A stretch of 64,000 bases of DNA from Rhodoluna sp. Lineage in GTDB: Bacteria > Actinomycetota > Actinomycetes > Actinomycetales > Microbacteriaceae. Every line of letters starts with the position of its first letter. The first letter of the stretch is position 1. Of the stretch, positions 1 to 8,032 are shown in pieces. Where the stretch lies: assembly GCA_024641095.1 (NCBI GenBank), contig JAHEDR010000002.1, forward strand, positions 62,001 to 126,000. The letters run 5' to 3'. The translations under genes and the position numbers were made by a program. Under the pieces are notes generated by a model that made no database searches, was not told the origin of the DNA, and saw only the letters and a program-made list of their open reading frames with translations.

Positions 1-327
1 GAAGTTGCTGAGAATGTTGCTCAGTCTCTGACCAAGGGTTCACGCGTAGTTGTAACCGGTCGCCTAAAGGCACCATCTGCTTACCAGTCAGCACAAGGCG
101 AAGCTCGCGCTTCACTTGAGTTGGACATCGATGAGATTGGCCCATCATTGCGTTATGCAACTGCTGCGGTTACTCGTCGTGCTCGCGAAGCTGGTTCAAA
201 CGCAGGTGCTGGTGCAGTTGCTGGCGATCCATGGGGCGATGCACCGAAGGCAGCTTCTTCGAAGCCTGCTGACGACGCATGGGCAAACCCAGGCGCCACT
301 CCAATCGGCGACGACACCCCTTTCTAA
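1..327 (+). CDS. ssb: Single-stranded DNA-binding protein SSB, 3' part
   Basis: The reading frame is open from the first base of the window, so the N-terminus lies upstream; 108 residues are visible. They show the end of an OB fold (VAENVAQSLTKGSRVVVTGR, then a strand ending in LELDIDEIGPSLRYATAAV), a Gly/Ala/Asp-rich flexible linker, and the acidic tip DDTPF that in SSB recruits replication and repair partners. SSB coats single-stranded DNA during replication, recombination and repair. It heads the usual actinobacterial cluster ssb-rpsR-rplI-dnaB and is followed after 37 bases by rpsR, probably co-transcribed. Confidence 0.95.
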   Translation, partial: EVAENVAQSLTKGSRVVVTGRLKAPSAYQSAQGEARASLELDIDEIGPSLRYATAAVTRRAREAGSNAGAGAVAGDPWGDAPKAASSKPADDAWANPGATPIGDDTPF

Positions 328-364
328 ATCTTCAAACTTTTAATTTTCTTTAGGAGAAAAACAA

Positions 365-640
365 ATGGCTCTATCAAAGAGTGATCCACGTAACGCAGCA
401 AAGCGTGCTGCGCCAAAGCGTGCATCTAAGTTCCAGAAGGACGCACCTGCGAAATTCCAGAAGGTCGGAATCATCGACTACAAGGACATCGCAACCCTTC
501 GCAAGTTCGTTTCAGATCGCGGCAAGATCCGTGCTCGTCGCATCACCGGTGTTTCTGTTCAGGAGCAGCGCCTAATTTCACGTGCTATCAAGAACGCTCG
601 CGAGATGGCTCTTATGCCATACGCAGGCGCTGGCCGTTAA
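365..640 (+). CDS. rpsR: 30S ribosomal protein S18, cysteine-free
   Basis: The 91-residue product carries the S18 core [20 protein letters not shown] followed by ARRITGV. S18 binds the platform of the 30S subunit with S6. A good Shine-Dalgarno (aggag) precedes the ATG by 8 bases. The protein has no cysteine at all, so it is the zinc-free kind; zinc-binding S18 paralogues carry a CxxC and a later Cys. The N-terminal extension is rich in Lys, Arg and Ala. rplI follows after 11 bases. Confidence 0.96.
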   Translation: MALSKSDPRNAAKRAAPKRASKFQKDAPAKFQKVGIIDYKDIATLRKFVSDRGKIRARRITGVSVQEQRLISRAIKNAREMALMPYAGAGR

Positions 641-651
641 GGAGAAACCCC

Positions 652-1104
652 ATGTCAAAGATCATTCTTACTAACGAGGTTTCAGGCCTCGGTTCAGCTG
701 GCGATGTAGTTGAGGTTAAGAACGGGTTCGCTCGTAACTACCTACTACCTCGTGGTTTTGCAGTGCTATGGACCAAGGGTGGTGAGAAGCAGGTTGATTC
801 AATCAAGGCTGCTCGCGCTACTCGTGCTCTTGCAACTGTTGAAGAAGCAAACTCTCTTAAGGCAGCTCTTGAAGGCAAGTCAGTTCGTTTGACTGCTAAG
901 GCTGGCGTTGGCGGTCGTTTGTTTGGTTCAGTGAAGACCGCAGATGTTGCAGCAGCAGTTGCAGCAGCTGGTCTTGGTGAAATCGACAAGCGCAAGATTG
1001 CTTTCGTATCTCCGATCCGCAACACCGGTGAGCACCTAGCAACCGTTCGTCTACACGGCGACACCGTTGCTACCATCACCCTTCAGGTGTCTGGTCGCAA
1101 GTAA
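652..1104 (+). CDS. rplI: 50S ribosomal protein L9
   Basis: The 150-residue product has the L9 N-terminal RNA-binding domain signature ([20 protein letters not shown], residues about 15-35), a long helix and a C-terminal domain. L9 binds 23S rRNA near the L1 stalk and supports translational fidelity. The start has a strong Shine-Dalgarno (aaggagaaa) 7 bases upstream. It is the last gene before a strong terminator, so ssb-rpsR-rplI probably ends here. Confidence 0.97.
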   Translation: MSKIILTNEVSGLGSAGDVVEVKNGFARNYLLPRGFAVLWTKGGEKQVDSIKAARATRALATVEEANSLKAALEGKSVRLTAKAGVGGRLFGSVKTADVAAAVAAAGLGEIDKRKIAFVSPIRNTGEHLATVRLHGDTVATITLQVSGRK

Positions 1105-1525
1105 GGACCGAGCGCGGCGCTAGACGCGGTGTTCGCAACTTGTGCGAATAACTTGAGAACGGGTCCCCAGTGGGGACCCGTTTTTGCATGCCGGCCTATT
1201 GTGCCCTGATTGGGGACAACTCTTGTGGATAACTCGCCGAGCACCTGTGGATAAGTGCTCTTTTGGGCGAGTTATGCACAACCTTGAGGGTTAGGTTTAG
1301 GGTTTATAAAAAACCTTATCCCCAGTCCGACTGCCCAGTAAACACAAGGGATTCAGGGGAGATTCCACATATTGCTCACAGGGTTATCCACAACTTATGC
1401 ACACCTATAACGGCGTGTCCGCACAGTTATCCCCAGTTTTGTTCACAAGGCGTTTTCTCGATTGCGTGTCATTAGTGGATGCTAGACAAGTATCGGTCTG
1501 AAATAGACCTAAAGATTGGGTAAAA
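1105..1525. other. 420-bp intergenic region between rplI and dnaB with a DnaA-box cluster
   Basis: This is the only gap over 300 bases in the window. It opens with a rho-independent terminator and then holds a run of 9-mers matching or nearly matching the DnaA box TTATNCACA: on the minus strand at 1224-1232 and 1246-1254 (both TTATCCACA); on the plus strand at 1272-1280 (TTATGCACA), 1316-1324 (TTATCCCCA), 1384-1392 (TTATCCACA), 1395-1403 (TTATGCACA), 1427-1435 (TTATCCCCA) and 1439-1447 (TTGTTCACA). Between two groups lies an AT-rich stretch near 1303-1318. No convincing ORF is present; a 70-codon frame at 1263-1475 is made of the repeats. It could regulate dnaB, titrate DnaA, or be part of a replication origin. 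Confidence 0.75.
1158..1185 (+). terminator. Rho-independent terminator after rplI
   Basis: An 11-bp perfect stem (arms 1158-1168 and 1172-1182, core CGGGTCCCC/GGGGACCCG) with a 3-base loop is followed by a T run at 1181-1185. It lies 54 bases after the rplI stop. Confidence 0.9.
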
Positions 1526-2881
1526 ATGTCATTGCTAGCTGTTCCTCCGGTTGATCCAAGCCGCGGAAACGAGCGCATGCTGCCAAACGATATGTTGGCC
1601 GAGCAAAGCGCGCTGGGTGGCATGTTGCTATCGGCTGAGGCCGTAGCCGAGGTTCAAGAGGCCGTTCGCGGAGCCGACTTTTACGCCCCAAAGCACGAGA
1701 CCATTTTTGACGCAATTCTCACGCTTTTTGCAAAGGGTGAGCCAACAGATGTCATCACCGTCACAGACGAACTAACCAAGCAGGGAAACCTGGTCAAGGC
1801 TGGCGGTGTTGATTACTTACACACCCTTACTTCTATCGTGCCAACTGCAGCCAACGCTGCGTTCTACGCGCAGATCGTTGCCGAGAAGGCAACGCTTCGC
1901 CGCCTGGTAGAAGTTGGTACCAAGATTGCTCAGCTTGGTTATGCCAACGAGGGTGAAGTTGAAGACCTGGTTAACCAGGCACAGAACGATGTTTACGGTG
2001 TGATGCGCGGTGCCACCAAAGAAGACATCGTTGATCTAAACGTTTCTCTTGAAGCAGCTATTTCTGAAATTGAGCGCGCACAATCTCGCGGCGGCGAAAT
2101 GACCGGTGTGCCAACCGGTTTCACCGAGCTAGACGAAATGACTCACGGTTTGCACGGTGGTCAGTTTGTAATTCTTGCGGCGCGACCTGCGGTTGGTAAG
2201 TCAACTCTTGCTCTTGACTTTGCTCGCAACGCTGCAATCAAGAACAAGCAAGCAACTGTTTTCTTCTCACTTGAAATGGGTCGTGCTGAAATTGCTATGC
2301 GCATGCTTTCTGCCGAGACCGGTATTTACTTGCAAGACCTTCGCAAGGGTTCAATTGGTGAAACCCAGTGGACTCGCATTGCTCAGGTTCGTGGCCAAAT
2401 TAACGATGCACCGCTTTACATTGACGACTCACCAAACATGACTCTGGTTGAGATTCGCGCGAAGGCTCGTCGTTTGATGTCACGCGTTGATCTAAAGATG
2501 ATCGTGATTGACTACCTGCAGTTGATGACATCGGGTAAAAAAGTTGAATCACGTCAGCAAGAAGTTTCAGAGTTCTCACGTGCTCTAAAACTTTTGGCCA
2601 AAGAACTTAATGTTCCGGTGATTGCAATCTCACAGCTAAACCGTAACTCTGAGCAGACCAAAGACAAGAAGCCAGAAATTTCGCAGCTTCGTGAATCTGG
2701 TTCCCTTGAGCAAGACGCCGACGTTGTAATTCTTTTGCACCGCGAAGCGCAGTACGAAAAAGATCACCCACGTGCAAACGAAGCCGATCTAATTCTTGCT
2801 AAGCAACGTAACGGACCTACCGGCACAATTGCAATTGCGTTCCAGGGTCAGTACTCACGCTTCATGAACCTTAAGCAGTAA
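1526..2881 (+). CDS. dnaB: Replicative DNA helicase DnaB
   Basis: The 451-residue product has an N-terminal DnaG-binding domain (MLPNDMLAEQSALGGMLLS near residues 18-36) and a RecA-like hexameric helicase domain. The P-loop is ARPAVGKST (about residues 218-226), and VIDYLQLM and RESGSLEQDADVV give Walker B and later motifs. DnaB unwinds the lagging-strand template at the replication fork. There is no intein, although several actinobacterial dnaB genes carry one. The ATG is preceded by gattgggtaaaa, a poor Shine-Dalgarno. The DnaA-box cluster lies immediately upstream. Confidence 0.97.
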   Translation: MSLLAVPPVDPSRGNERMLPNDMLAEQSALGGMLLSAEAVAEVQEAVRGADFYAPKHETIFDAILTLFAKGEPTDVITVTDELTKQGNLVKAGGVDYLHTLTSIVPTAANAAFYAQIVAEKATLRRLVEVGTKIAQLGYANEGEVEDLVNQAQNDVYGVMRGATKEDIVDLNVSLEAAISEIERAQSRGGEMTGVPTGFTELDEMTHGLHGGQFVILAARPAVGKSTLALDFARNAAIKNKQATVFFSLEMGRAEIAMRMLSAETGIYLQDLRKGSIGETQWTRIAQVRGQINDAPLYIDDSPNMTLVEIRAKARRLMSRVDLKMIVIDYLQLMTSGKKVESRQQEVSEFSRALKLLAKELNVPVIAISQLNRNSEQTKDKKPEISQLRESGSLEQDADVVILLHREAQYEKDHPRANEADLILAKQRNGPTGTIAIAFQGQYSRFMNLKQ

Positions 2882-2882
2882 G

Positions 2883-3383
2883 TTGCGCATTTCACTAATC
2901 ATCAAAGCTGCTGCAGCATTTGTTGCTGGAGTATTCATTACTTTTTCTCAGGCGCACGATGCAAACGTGGCAATGCTTGGCTTGGTAATAATTTCTGCTG
3001 GTTGGATTGCGGCATCACTTGTTGATGTGCTCAAAAATAAAAATCCTTATCTAAGTGGCTTAATTTTGCTTGCCTCCGGCGCAATGATTTATTGCGCGGT
3101 TTCTTTTGAGGCAAACAATGCAACTACCAGAGCCTGGATTCTTTTGATGGCCTGGGGATTGTTCGGCTCAATCGCCGAATTAATTTTTGCGCTACGCGCA
3201 GCCAAGAAATCTTCGACTCGTCGCGATCACCTGATTAGTGCAGTTCTTGCACTCGGACTTTTTGGCGCACAGGCATCGGTTACCGCAGCAAGTGATTCAG
3301 TAAGTCACGTTGGCTTCTTTGGTGCGTATGCAATTCTGCTGGCGGTTCACCTGGGTATCGCAGCTTCTTCACCAAAGGCTTAG
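2883..3383 (+). CDS. Uncharacterised four- to five-helix membrane protein
   Basis: The 166-residue product starts at a TTG one base after the dnaB stop, so it is probably translationally coupled. Hydrophobic segments lie near residues 5-22, 28-46, 55-75, 82-104 and 118-160; the short polar link AAKKSSTRRD precedes the last pair. I recognise no family signature. It may be co-transcribed with dnaB, but nothing in it suggests a replication role. Confidence 0.7.
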   Translation: MRISLIIKAAAAFVAGVFITFSQAHDANVAMLGLVIISAGWIAASLVDVLKNKNPYLSGLILLASGAMIYCAVSFEANNATTRAWILLMAWGLFGSIAELIFALRAAKKSSTRRDHLISAVLALGLFGAQASVTAASDSVSHVGFFGAYAILLAVHLGIAASSPKA

Positions 3384-3392
3384 GCTGTAGTC

Positions 3393-3647
3393 ATGGCAAA
3401 CACCCCAAAGAAAAAAGCTGATGCACGCAGCATTCGTAGCTACCTAACCCTTTCATTCGTAGCGGCAACATTTATTGCCGTGCTCGTGTTCTTTGGAACC
3501 GGTGGAGTTTTGCAGTCTGGTGGCGCATTCGAGCGCGCGGCTATCTGGTTTGGTGTGACCTTTATTGTCTCGCTGGTTGTAATTGCAACCTTGGCGCTCA
3601 GCGTAAAAGAAGACGACGCAGACCCAAACAAGCCTCGCTTGAAATAA
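3393..3647 (+). CDS. Small two-helix membrane protein of unknown function
   Basis: The 84-residue product has a basic N-terminus (MANTPKKKADARSIRS), a hydrophobic helix at about 17-37, a second at about 48-69 and a charged tail. It is preceded by TAGGCT at 3381-3386, exactly six bases before the ATG and with no Shine-Dalgarno, so it is probably a leaderless gene with its own promoter. A terminator follows. Similar short membrane proteins are common in Microbacteriaceae, but I know no function. Confidence 0.72.
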   Translation: MANTPKKKADARSIRSYLTLSFVAATFIAVLVFFGTGGVLQSGGAFERAAIWFGVTFIVSLVVIATLALSVKEDDADPNKPRLK

Positions 3648-3656
3648 GACTTAAGC

Positions 3657-3690
3657 AAAAAGCCCCAGCCAGTTGGCCGGGGCTTTTCTT
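3657..3690. terminator. Bidirectional terminator between the small membrane gene and purB
   Basis: Stem AAAAGCCCC/GGGGCTTTT with an inner GCCA...GGC pairing, flanked by A-rich sequence on the left and T-rich sequence on the right. It works for the plus-strand gene ending at 3647 and the minus-strand purB ending at 3699. Confidence 0.85.
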
Positions 3691-3698
3691 TTTAAGTT

Positions 3699-5090
3699 CT
3701 ACTGCTTCTGAATGCGCTTTGCCAATTGCTCGGCAAGACCAACATAGGCGTGTGGTTTTAGCTGCAACAAACGCTGCTTAGCCTCGTCAACAATTTCAAG
3801 GCCGTTCACAAAAGTGACCATGTCTTCGGAGTTCAAACGTTTGCCGCGAGTGAGATCCTTTAGCAGGGCGTAAGGGTCTTTGATGTTTGATCGGCCGGCA
3901 GCAACCTCTGCGCGAATAACCGTTTGAATTGCCTCGCCCAAAATCTCCCAGTTGTCGCTTAGGTCTGCATCAAGCGCAACCTTTGAAAGATCAATCTCGT
4001 GCAGGCCGCGGGTCACGTTGTCGATGGCAAGTACTGAGTGGCCAAGACCAAGCCCGATGTTGCGCTGCGACGAAGAGTCAGTTAGATCGCGCTGCAAACG
4101 AGAAGTAACCAAAGTTGCGGCAAGCGAATCAAGAATGGCGTTTGAAAGCTCAAGGTTTGACTCTGCGTTTTCAAAACGAATTGGGTTGATCTTGTGCGGC
4201 ATGGTTGATGAACCGGTGGCACCTGCAACTGGAATCTGCTTGAAGTAACCCATAGAAATGTATGACCAGATATCGGTGCATAGATTGTGCAGAATGCGGT
4301 TGAACAAAGCAACCGCAGAGTAAAGCTCTGCCTGCCAGTCGTGAGATTCAATTTGTGTGGTCAACGGGTTCCAAGTAAGGCCCAGGTGACGAACGAAGTC
4401 TTCTGATTCTTTTAGCCAGTCAACGTTTGGTGCTGCAACAACGTGCGCAGAAAAAGTTCCGGTGGCGCCGCTGAACTTACCTAGGTAGTCAGCGTTTTCA
4501 ATGCGGCGAACCTGGCGCTCCAAGCGGTGCACAAACACGGCAAGTTCTTTACCCATGGTTGATGGAGTAGCCGGTTGACCGTGAGTGTGTGAAAGCATGG
4601 CGTCGCCAGCGTACTTTGCAGAAAGTTCGCGAAGCTTGGTCAAAAGAATTTGAACCTTTGGCAACCACACTTCGTTGATTGCATCGCGCACGGTAATTGC
4701 GTAAGACAAGTTGTTGATGTCTTCTGAAGTACAAGCAAAGTGAGTTAGCTCGGCAAGGTCAGAAAGACCAAGCTGGTCCAACTTTCCGCGAATGAAATAT
4801 TCAACGGCCTTCACGTCGTGCTTGGTAGTTGCCTCGGTTGCAGCAAGGGTTGCAACATCTTCGTCAGAAAAATTACGCACGATGTTGCGAAGTTCGTTTT
4901 GCTTGTCCTCGCTAATTGAGGTGTTGGTCTCAAGCAGGTTGCGGTTGGCAAGCTGAATCAGCCACTCAATTTCAACCGCAATGCGTGCGCGGTTAAGCCC
5001 AGCTTCTGAAAGGTGGAATCCCAAATCTGAAACAGCGGCACGGTAGCGGCCGTCTAGCGGGGAAATTGGCTGGATTGAAAGTTTGCTCAC
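3699..5090 (-). CDS. purB: Adenylosuccinate lyase
   Basis: PurB makes fumarate and AICAR from SAICAR, and fumarate and AMP from adenylosuccinate, so it serves purine synthesis twice. I place the start at the GTG at 5088-5090, giving about 463 residues that begin SKLSIQPISPLDGRYR, the usual PurB N-terminus; a longer frame to an ATG at 5144 would add 18 unrelated residues. The fumarase/aspartase-superfamily signature GATGSSTMPHKINP lies near residues 285-300. CAATAT sits six bases before the GTG, a weak leaderless-type promoter. It is monocistronic and convergent with the gene on its left. Confidence 0.96.
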   Translation of the reverse strand: MSKLSIQPISPLDGRYRAAVSDLGFHLSEAGLNRARIAVEIEWLIQLANRNLLETNTSISEDKQNELRNIVRNFSDEDVATLAATEATTKHDVKAVEYFIRGKLDQLGLSDLAELTHFACTSEDINNLSYAITVRDAINEVWLPKVQILLTKLRELSAKYAGDAMLSHTHGQPATPSTMGKELAVFVHRLERQVRRIENADYLGKFSGATGTFSAHVVAAPNVDWLKESEDFVRHLGLTWNPLTTQIESHDWQAELYSAVALFNRILHNLCTDIWSYISMGYFKQIPVAGATGSSTMPHKINPIRFENAESNLELSNAILDSLAATLVTSRLQRDLTDSSSQRNIGLGLGHSVLAIDNVTRGLHEIDLSKVALDADLSDNWEILGEAIQTVIRAEVAAGRSNIKDPYALLKDLTRGKRLNSEDMVTFVNGLEIVDEAKQRLLQLKPHAYVGLAEQLAKRIQKQ

Positions 5091-5150
5091 CCATCTATAT
5101 TGCCCGAACTTCTCCACAGATTTGGTCACACGCCAGATAAACACTCATGA

Positions 5151-5339
5151 ATGTCGAATCATCGATGCATGGACTCGATAGATCACGCGATTAATCAAGC
5201 AATCATTTCGCTGAGAAACAGCCTGCCCAATGCAAATTTATGGCAAGGGCCAGCTGCGGCAACGTGCGCAAATTTAATTGAGGTGCTTACGCACCAACTA
5301 GAAATTCTTAAAGTCCGGCTTAATTCGTGGCAGATGTAG
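5151..5339 (+). CDS. Tiny WXG-like helical protein coupled to a hydrolase
   Basis: The 62-residue product (or 56 from the in-frame ATG at 5169, MDSIDHAIN) is predicted helix-turn-helix with LWQGPAA at the turn. That is the W-x-G layout of WXG100/ESX-type small proteins, followed by a heptad-rich helix (LIEVLTHQLEILKVRL). It overlaps the next gene by 13 bases, which suggests translational coupling. No clear Shine-Dalgarno is visible. It is shorter than the usual ~100 residues, so the family assignment is tentative; an anti-toxin-like or packing partner of the hydrolase is also possible. Confidence 0.55.
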   Translation: MSNHRCMDSIDHAINQAIISLRNSLPNANLWQGPAAATCANLIEVLTHQLEILKVRLNSWQM

Positions 5340-6415
5340 ATCAGATTGTTTCTTACGGCGGCGACCCGGCAATAATTGCCACACGCACCGAGATAGAAAG
5401 AGTGCAGACCTACCTGAGCTCGGCGGCAAACCTGTTGCTGGGTGAACTTGAGGTCACCGACTTTTTGAATCAACCGCTAAAGCGAGTTGGCCTGGCTATG
5501 GAGCTGCCTGCGGTTCAACAACGAATTGACTACTTACTACAGGCGCTCAGGACTGCCTCAAACGAATACTTTGATGGCGAGGCACTGATTGCCAAAGAAC
5601 TAACCGATATCGGGTTGATATCGGCACCCGTGATTGCGGCCGGTTTGCTTGGGGTGGCCAACGATGCCGGGCTGCTGAGGGAGCACCTAAATAAAGTGCA
5701 GGTGCAAGAGGTGAAAAAATTCGAGCGCTTCGCGCCAGACAGCATTGCCCAATTGGCCCAGCGAACCAGGCTCACCACCAGTGCCAATTACGGCGGGCTA
5801 AGCACCGTGACTATTGAACGGTTTGGCGGCACCTATTTGGTCTATGTGCCGGGCACTCAAACCTGGAACCCAATCTCTGGGGCCAATCCCTTAGATTTCA
5901 CCTCAAATATGCAGGCCATGCTTGGCCCGGGTTTGGCCGCCAGCGAGGTTGGGGTGCAAATGGCCTTGACCAACGCCGGGGCAAAGCCCAATTCAAAGCT
6001 GATTCTGATTGGGCACTCACAAGGGGGCATGGTTGCGGGCAATATTGCACGGCGCGACCCACGAGTAAAGGCCATGGTCACGTTTGGCGCACCCATCGGC
6101 CAGTTGGCCGGTGAGCTCAAAATACCGATCGTGGCCCTGGAACACTCAAACGATATTGTGCCCAAATTGGGGCTAAAAGCCAATCCAATGGGTCAAAACA
6201 TCAGCACAGTGGTGCGGGAAGTGCCAATATCCAAGCCAATTGATGCTCTGGTGGAGGCTCACGATATTTCAAACTATGAAAAAACGGCCCAGCTGGCCGA
6301 TGAATCACAAGAATTTGGCCTCAAACGGGTGCGCGAAATGGTTTTAGAGGCATTCGGTGCCGAGGGCGCGGGAAAGCAGGGCCAGGTGTCGGTGTTTGAA
6401 ATGCGGCGAAACTAG
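5327..6415 (+). CDS. Alpha/beta-hydrolase with helical N-terminal domain
   Basis: The 362-residue product starts at a GTG inside the end of the previous gene. The first ~150 residues look alpha-helical, with no catalytic motif. The C-terminal part is an alpha/beta-hydrolase with the nucleophile elbow LIGHSQGGM (Ser near residue 230), a following strand VKAMVTFGAP, Asp in ALEHSNDIVP and a late His in EAHDIS as plausible triad partners. Such layouts occur in actinobacterial proteins linked to type VII secretion, but no secretion genes are in the window. Substrate unknown. Confidence 0.75.
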   Translation: MADVDQIVSYGGDPAIIATRTEIERVQTYLSSAANLLLGELEVTDFLNQPLKRVGLAMELPAVQQRIDYLLQALRTASNEYFDGEALIAKELTDIGLISAPVIAAGLLGVANDAGLLREHLNKVQVQEVKKFERFAPDSIAQLAQRTRLTTSANYGGLSTVTIERFGGTYLVYVPGTQTWNPISGANPLDFTSNMQAMLGPGLAASEVGVQMALTNAGAKPNSKLILIGHSQGGMVAGNIARRDPRVKAMVTFGAPIGQLAGELKIPIVALEHSNDIVPKLGLKANPMGQNISTVVREVPISKPIDALVEAHDISNYEKTAQLADESQEFGLKRVREMVLEAFGAEGAGKQGQVSVFEMRRN

Positions 6416-6429
6416 TGCAGGCTCAGGAT

Positions 6430-6855
6430 TTACAGCAAGCGCATGGTCTTGAAGATGGCGCGGGCCACGAAAGCCGTGATGCTCATGACGATTGAGCCTA
6501 AAATGGCCCAGCCAAGTGACTCAATGGTGAGGCCCTCGTTGGTGAAGCCGTAAATGGTGAATACGCCGTTGCCCCAAAGCTGTGAAAGCCAGGCCACAAA
6601 TAGCAGCAGGGCTCCGTTGATGAGGAACGAGATTAGGCCAAAAGTAAGTATGTAGAGGGGAAAGGCCAGCACCTTGATAACCGGTGCGATGATGCCGTTT
6701 ACGAAGCCAAACACTGCGCCAACCAGCAAGAACGAGGCAATGGTCTGCCAGATCTCGGTGCCGCCGTAAGGGGTGAGCTTGATTGCGGGAATGCACAGGG
6801 TCACGGCCCATAGGCCAATGGCGTTTATTACTGTGCTGACTAGAAATCGAACCAT
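6430..6855 (-). CDS. Four-helix membrane protein, mycobacterial phage-holin-like family
   Basis: The 141-residue product has four hydrophobic segments (about 4-25, 37-60, 64-90, 112-136), with VGAVFGFVNGIIAPVIKVLAF in the middle, as in the chromosomal family called 4-TMS phage holin superfamily IV. Despite the name, these are widespread chromosomal proteins of unknown role, not evidence of a prophage. It is divergent from the dehydrogenase operon, with 40 bases between the starts. CACAAT lies six bases before its ATG. Confidence 0.75.
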   Translation of the reverse strand: MVRFLVSTVINAIGLWAVTLCIPAIKLTPYGGTEIWQTIASFLLVGAVFGFVNGIIAPVIKVLAFPLYILTFGLISFLINGALLLFVAWLSQLWGNGVFTIYGFTNEGLTIESLGWAILGSIVMSITAFVARAIFKTMRLL

Positions 6856-6895
6856 ATTTAGATTGTGCCACTTTAGGTGAACTAATCTGGTCTAG

Positions 6896-8032
6896 ATGAC
6901 TTCCCAAGATCGCGTGCCTATGGTGCAACTACTCAACCCCGAGGGTGAGTACGGTGTGCCGAGTGCGTACGCCGAATATGGAAAGTACATTGAAGCGCTT
7001 AAGGAAGAGGACTTTCTAAAGTTTTACCGCGACATGGCTCGCATGCGCCGCTTTGATTACGAGGCAACCGCACTTCAGCGCCAGGGTCAGCTTGGACTTT
7101 GGATTCCAGCAATTGGCCAAGAGGCAGCGCAAATCGGAAGTGGTTACGCAGTTGGCCACAACGACCACATTTTTCCTAGCTACCGCGAACACGGTGTAGC
7201 TATCACCCACGGCATTGACCTGATGAGCATTCTTAAGATGCTTCGCGGAGTTAATCACGGTGGATGGAACCCAGACGAAACTCGTTTTCACCTTTACGCA
7301 ATTGTTTTGGCAACACAAACATTGCACGCAACCGGATACGCAATGGGCGTTAAGTTTGACGGCAAGGTTGGCAACGGAGATCTAGAAAACGATCTTGCAG
7401 TTATTACCTACATTGGTGACGGTGCAACTGCCGAGGGTGAGGCATCGGAGTCATTCCTTTTTGCCGCAACCAATAAAGTTCCACTGGTCTATTTCATTCA
7501 GAACAACCAGTACGCCATTTCTTCACCGGTAGCAACACAGACAACCGTTCCGCTTTTCCAACGCGGTGCAGGTTTTGGTGTTCCAGGAATTCGCATTGAC
7601 GGAAACGACGTACTTGCTTCTTACGCTGTTACAAAGAAGCACATGGATGATGCACGCGAAGGCGCGGGACCTCACCTAATTGAAGCTTTGACATATCGCA
7701 TGGGTGCACACACCTCAAGCGATGACCCAACTAAGTACCGCAGCAAAGACGAAGAAGAATATTGGAAGGCGCGCGACCCACTTGCACGTCTAGAAAAATT
7801 CTTGCGTCGCCAGGGAATTAACCAGAGTTTCTTTGATGAATGTGAAGCCGCCGGTGAAGAACTTTCTGCTTACGTTCGTTCAGAAACTTTTGCACTTGGC
7901 AACCCGCCAATTGAAAACATGTTTAAGCACGTTTACTCTGAGGCGCACCCGCTGATTGAAGAACAGCTTGCTTGGCTTGAGGGCTACGAAGCATCGTTTG
8001 ATGACGCATCTGGAAACGGAGGCGCTCACTAA
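6896..8032 (+). CDS. 2-oxoacid dehydrogenase E1 component, alpha subunit
   Basis: The 378-residue product has the thiamine-diphosphate binding motif GDGATAEGEASESF starting near residue 172 and ending in FIQNN, plus the phosphorylation-loop-like YRMGAHTSSDDPTKYR. It decarboxylates pyruvate or a branched-chain 2-oxoacid with the E1 beta subunit. TAATCT at 6883-6888 lies seven bases before the ATG with no Shine-Dalgarno, which suggests leaderless transcription of the operon. The substrate cannot be told from sequence alone; actinobacteria usually use a homodimeric AceE for pyruvate, so a branched-chain or broad role is possible. Confidence 0.92.
   Translation: MTSQDRVPMVQLLNPEGEYGVPSAYAEYGKYIEALKEEDFLKFYRDMARMRRFDYEATALQRQGQLGLWIPAIGQEAAQIGSGYAVGHNDHIFPSYREHGVAITHGIDLMSILKMLRGVNHGGWNPDETRFHLYAIVLATQTLHATGYAMGVKFDGKVGNGDLENDLAVITYIGDGATAEGEASESFLFAATNKVPLVYFIQNNQYAISSPVATQTTVPLFQRGAGFGVPGIRIDGNDVLASYAVTKKHMDDAREGAGPHLIEALTYRMGAHTSSDDPTKYRSKDEEEYWKARDPLARLEKFLRRQGINQSFFDECEAAGEELSAYVRSETFALGNPPIENMFKHVYSEAHPLIEEQLAWLEGYEASFDDASGNGGAH

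Noticed and set aside
738-1079. Long minus-strand frame inside rplI and similar long antisense frames inside dnaJ, purL, AlkD and CASTOR-like genes
   Set aside because: They are shadows of biased codon use in real genes; products look low-complexity and have no starts with ribosome sites.
1288-1306. Telomere-like TTAGG/TTTAGGG repeats
   Set aside because: Only two to three imperfect copies; no sign of a linear chromosome end. Kept only as part of the AT-rich segment.
1263-1475. A 70-codon open frame in the rplI-dnaB gap
   Set aside because: It is made of DnaA-box repeats, has no Shine-Dalgarno or protein-like composition, and is explained by the regulatory cluster.
6430-6855. Holin-like protein as sign of a prophage
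   Set aside because: No other phage gene is near, and this family is common in chromosomes of actinobacteria.
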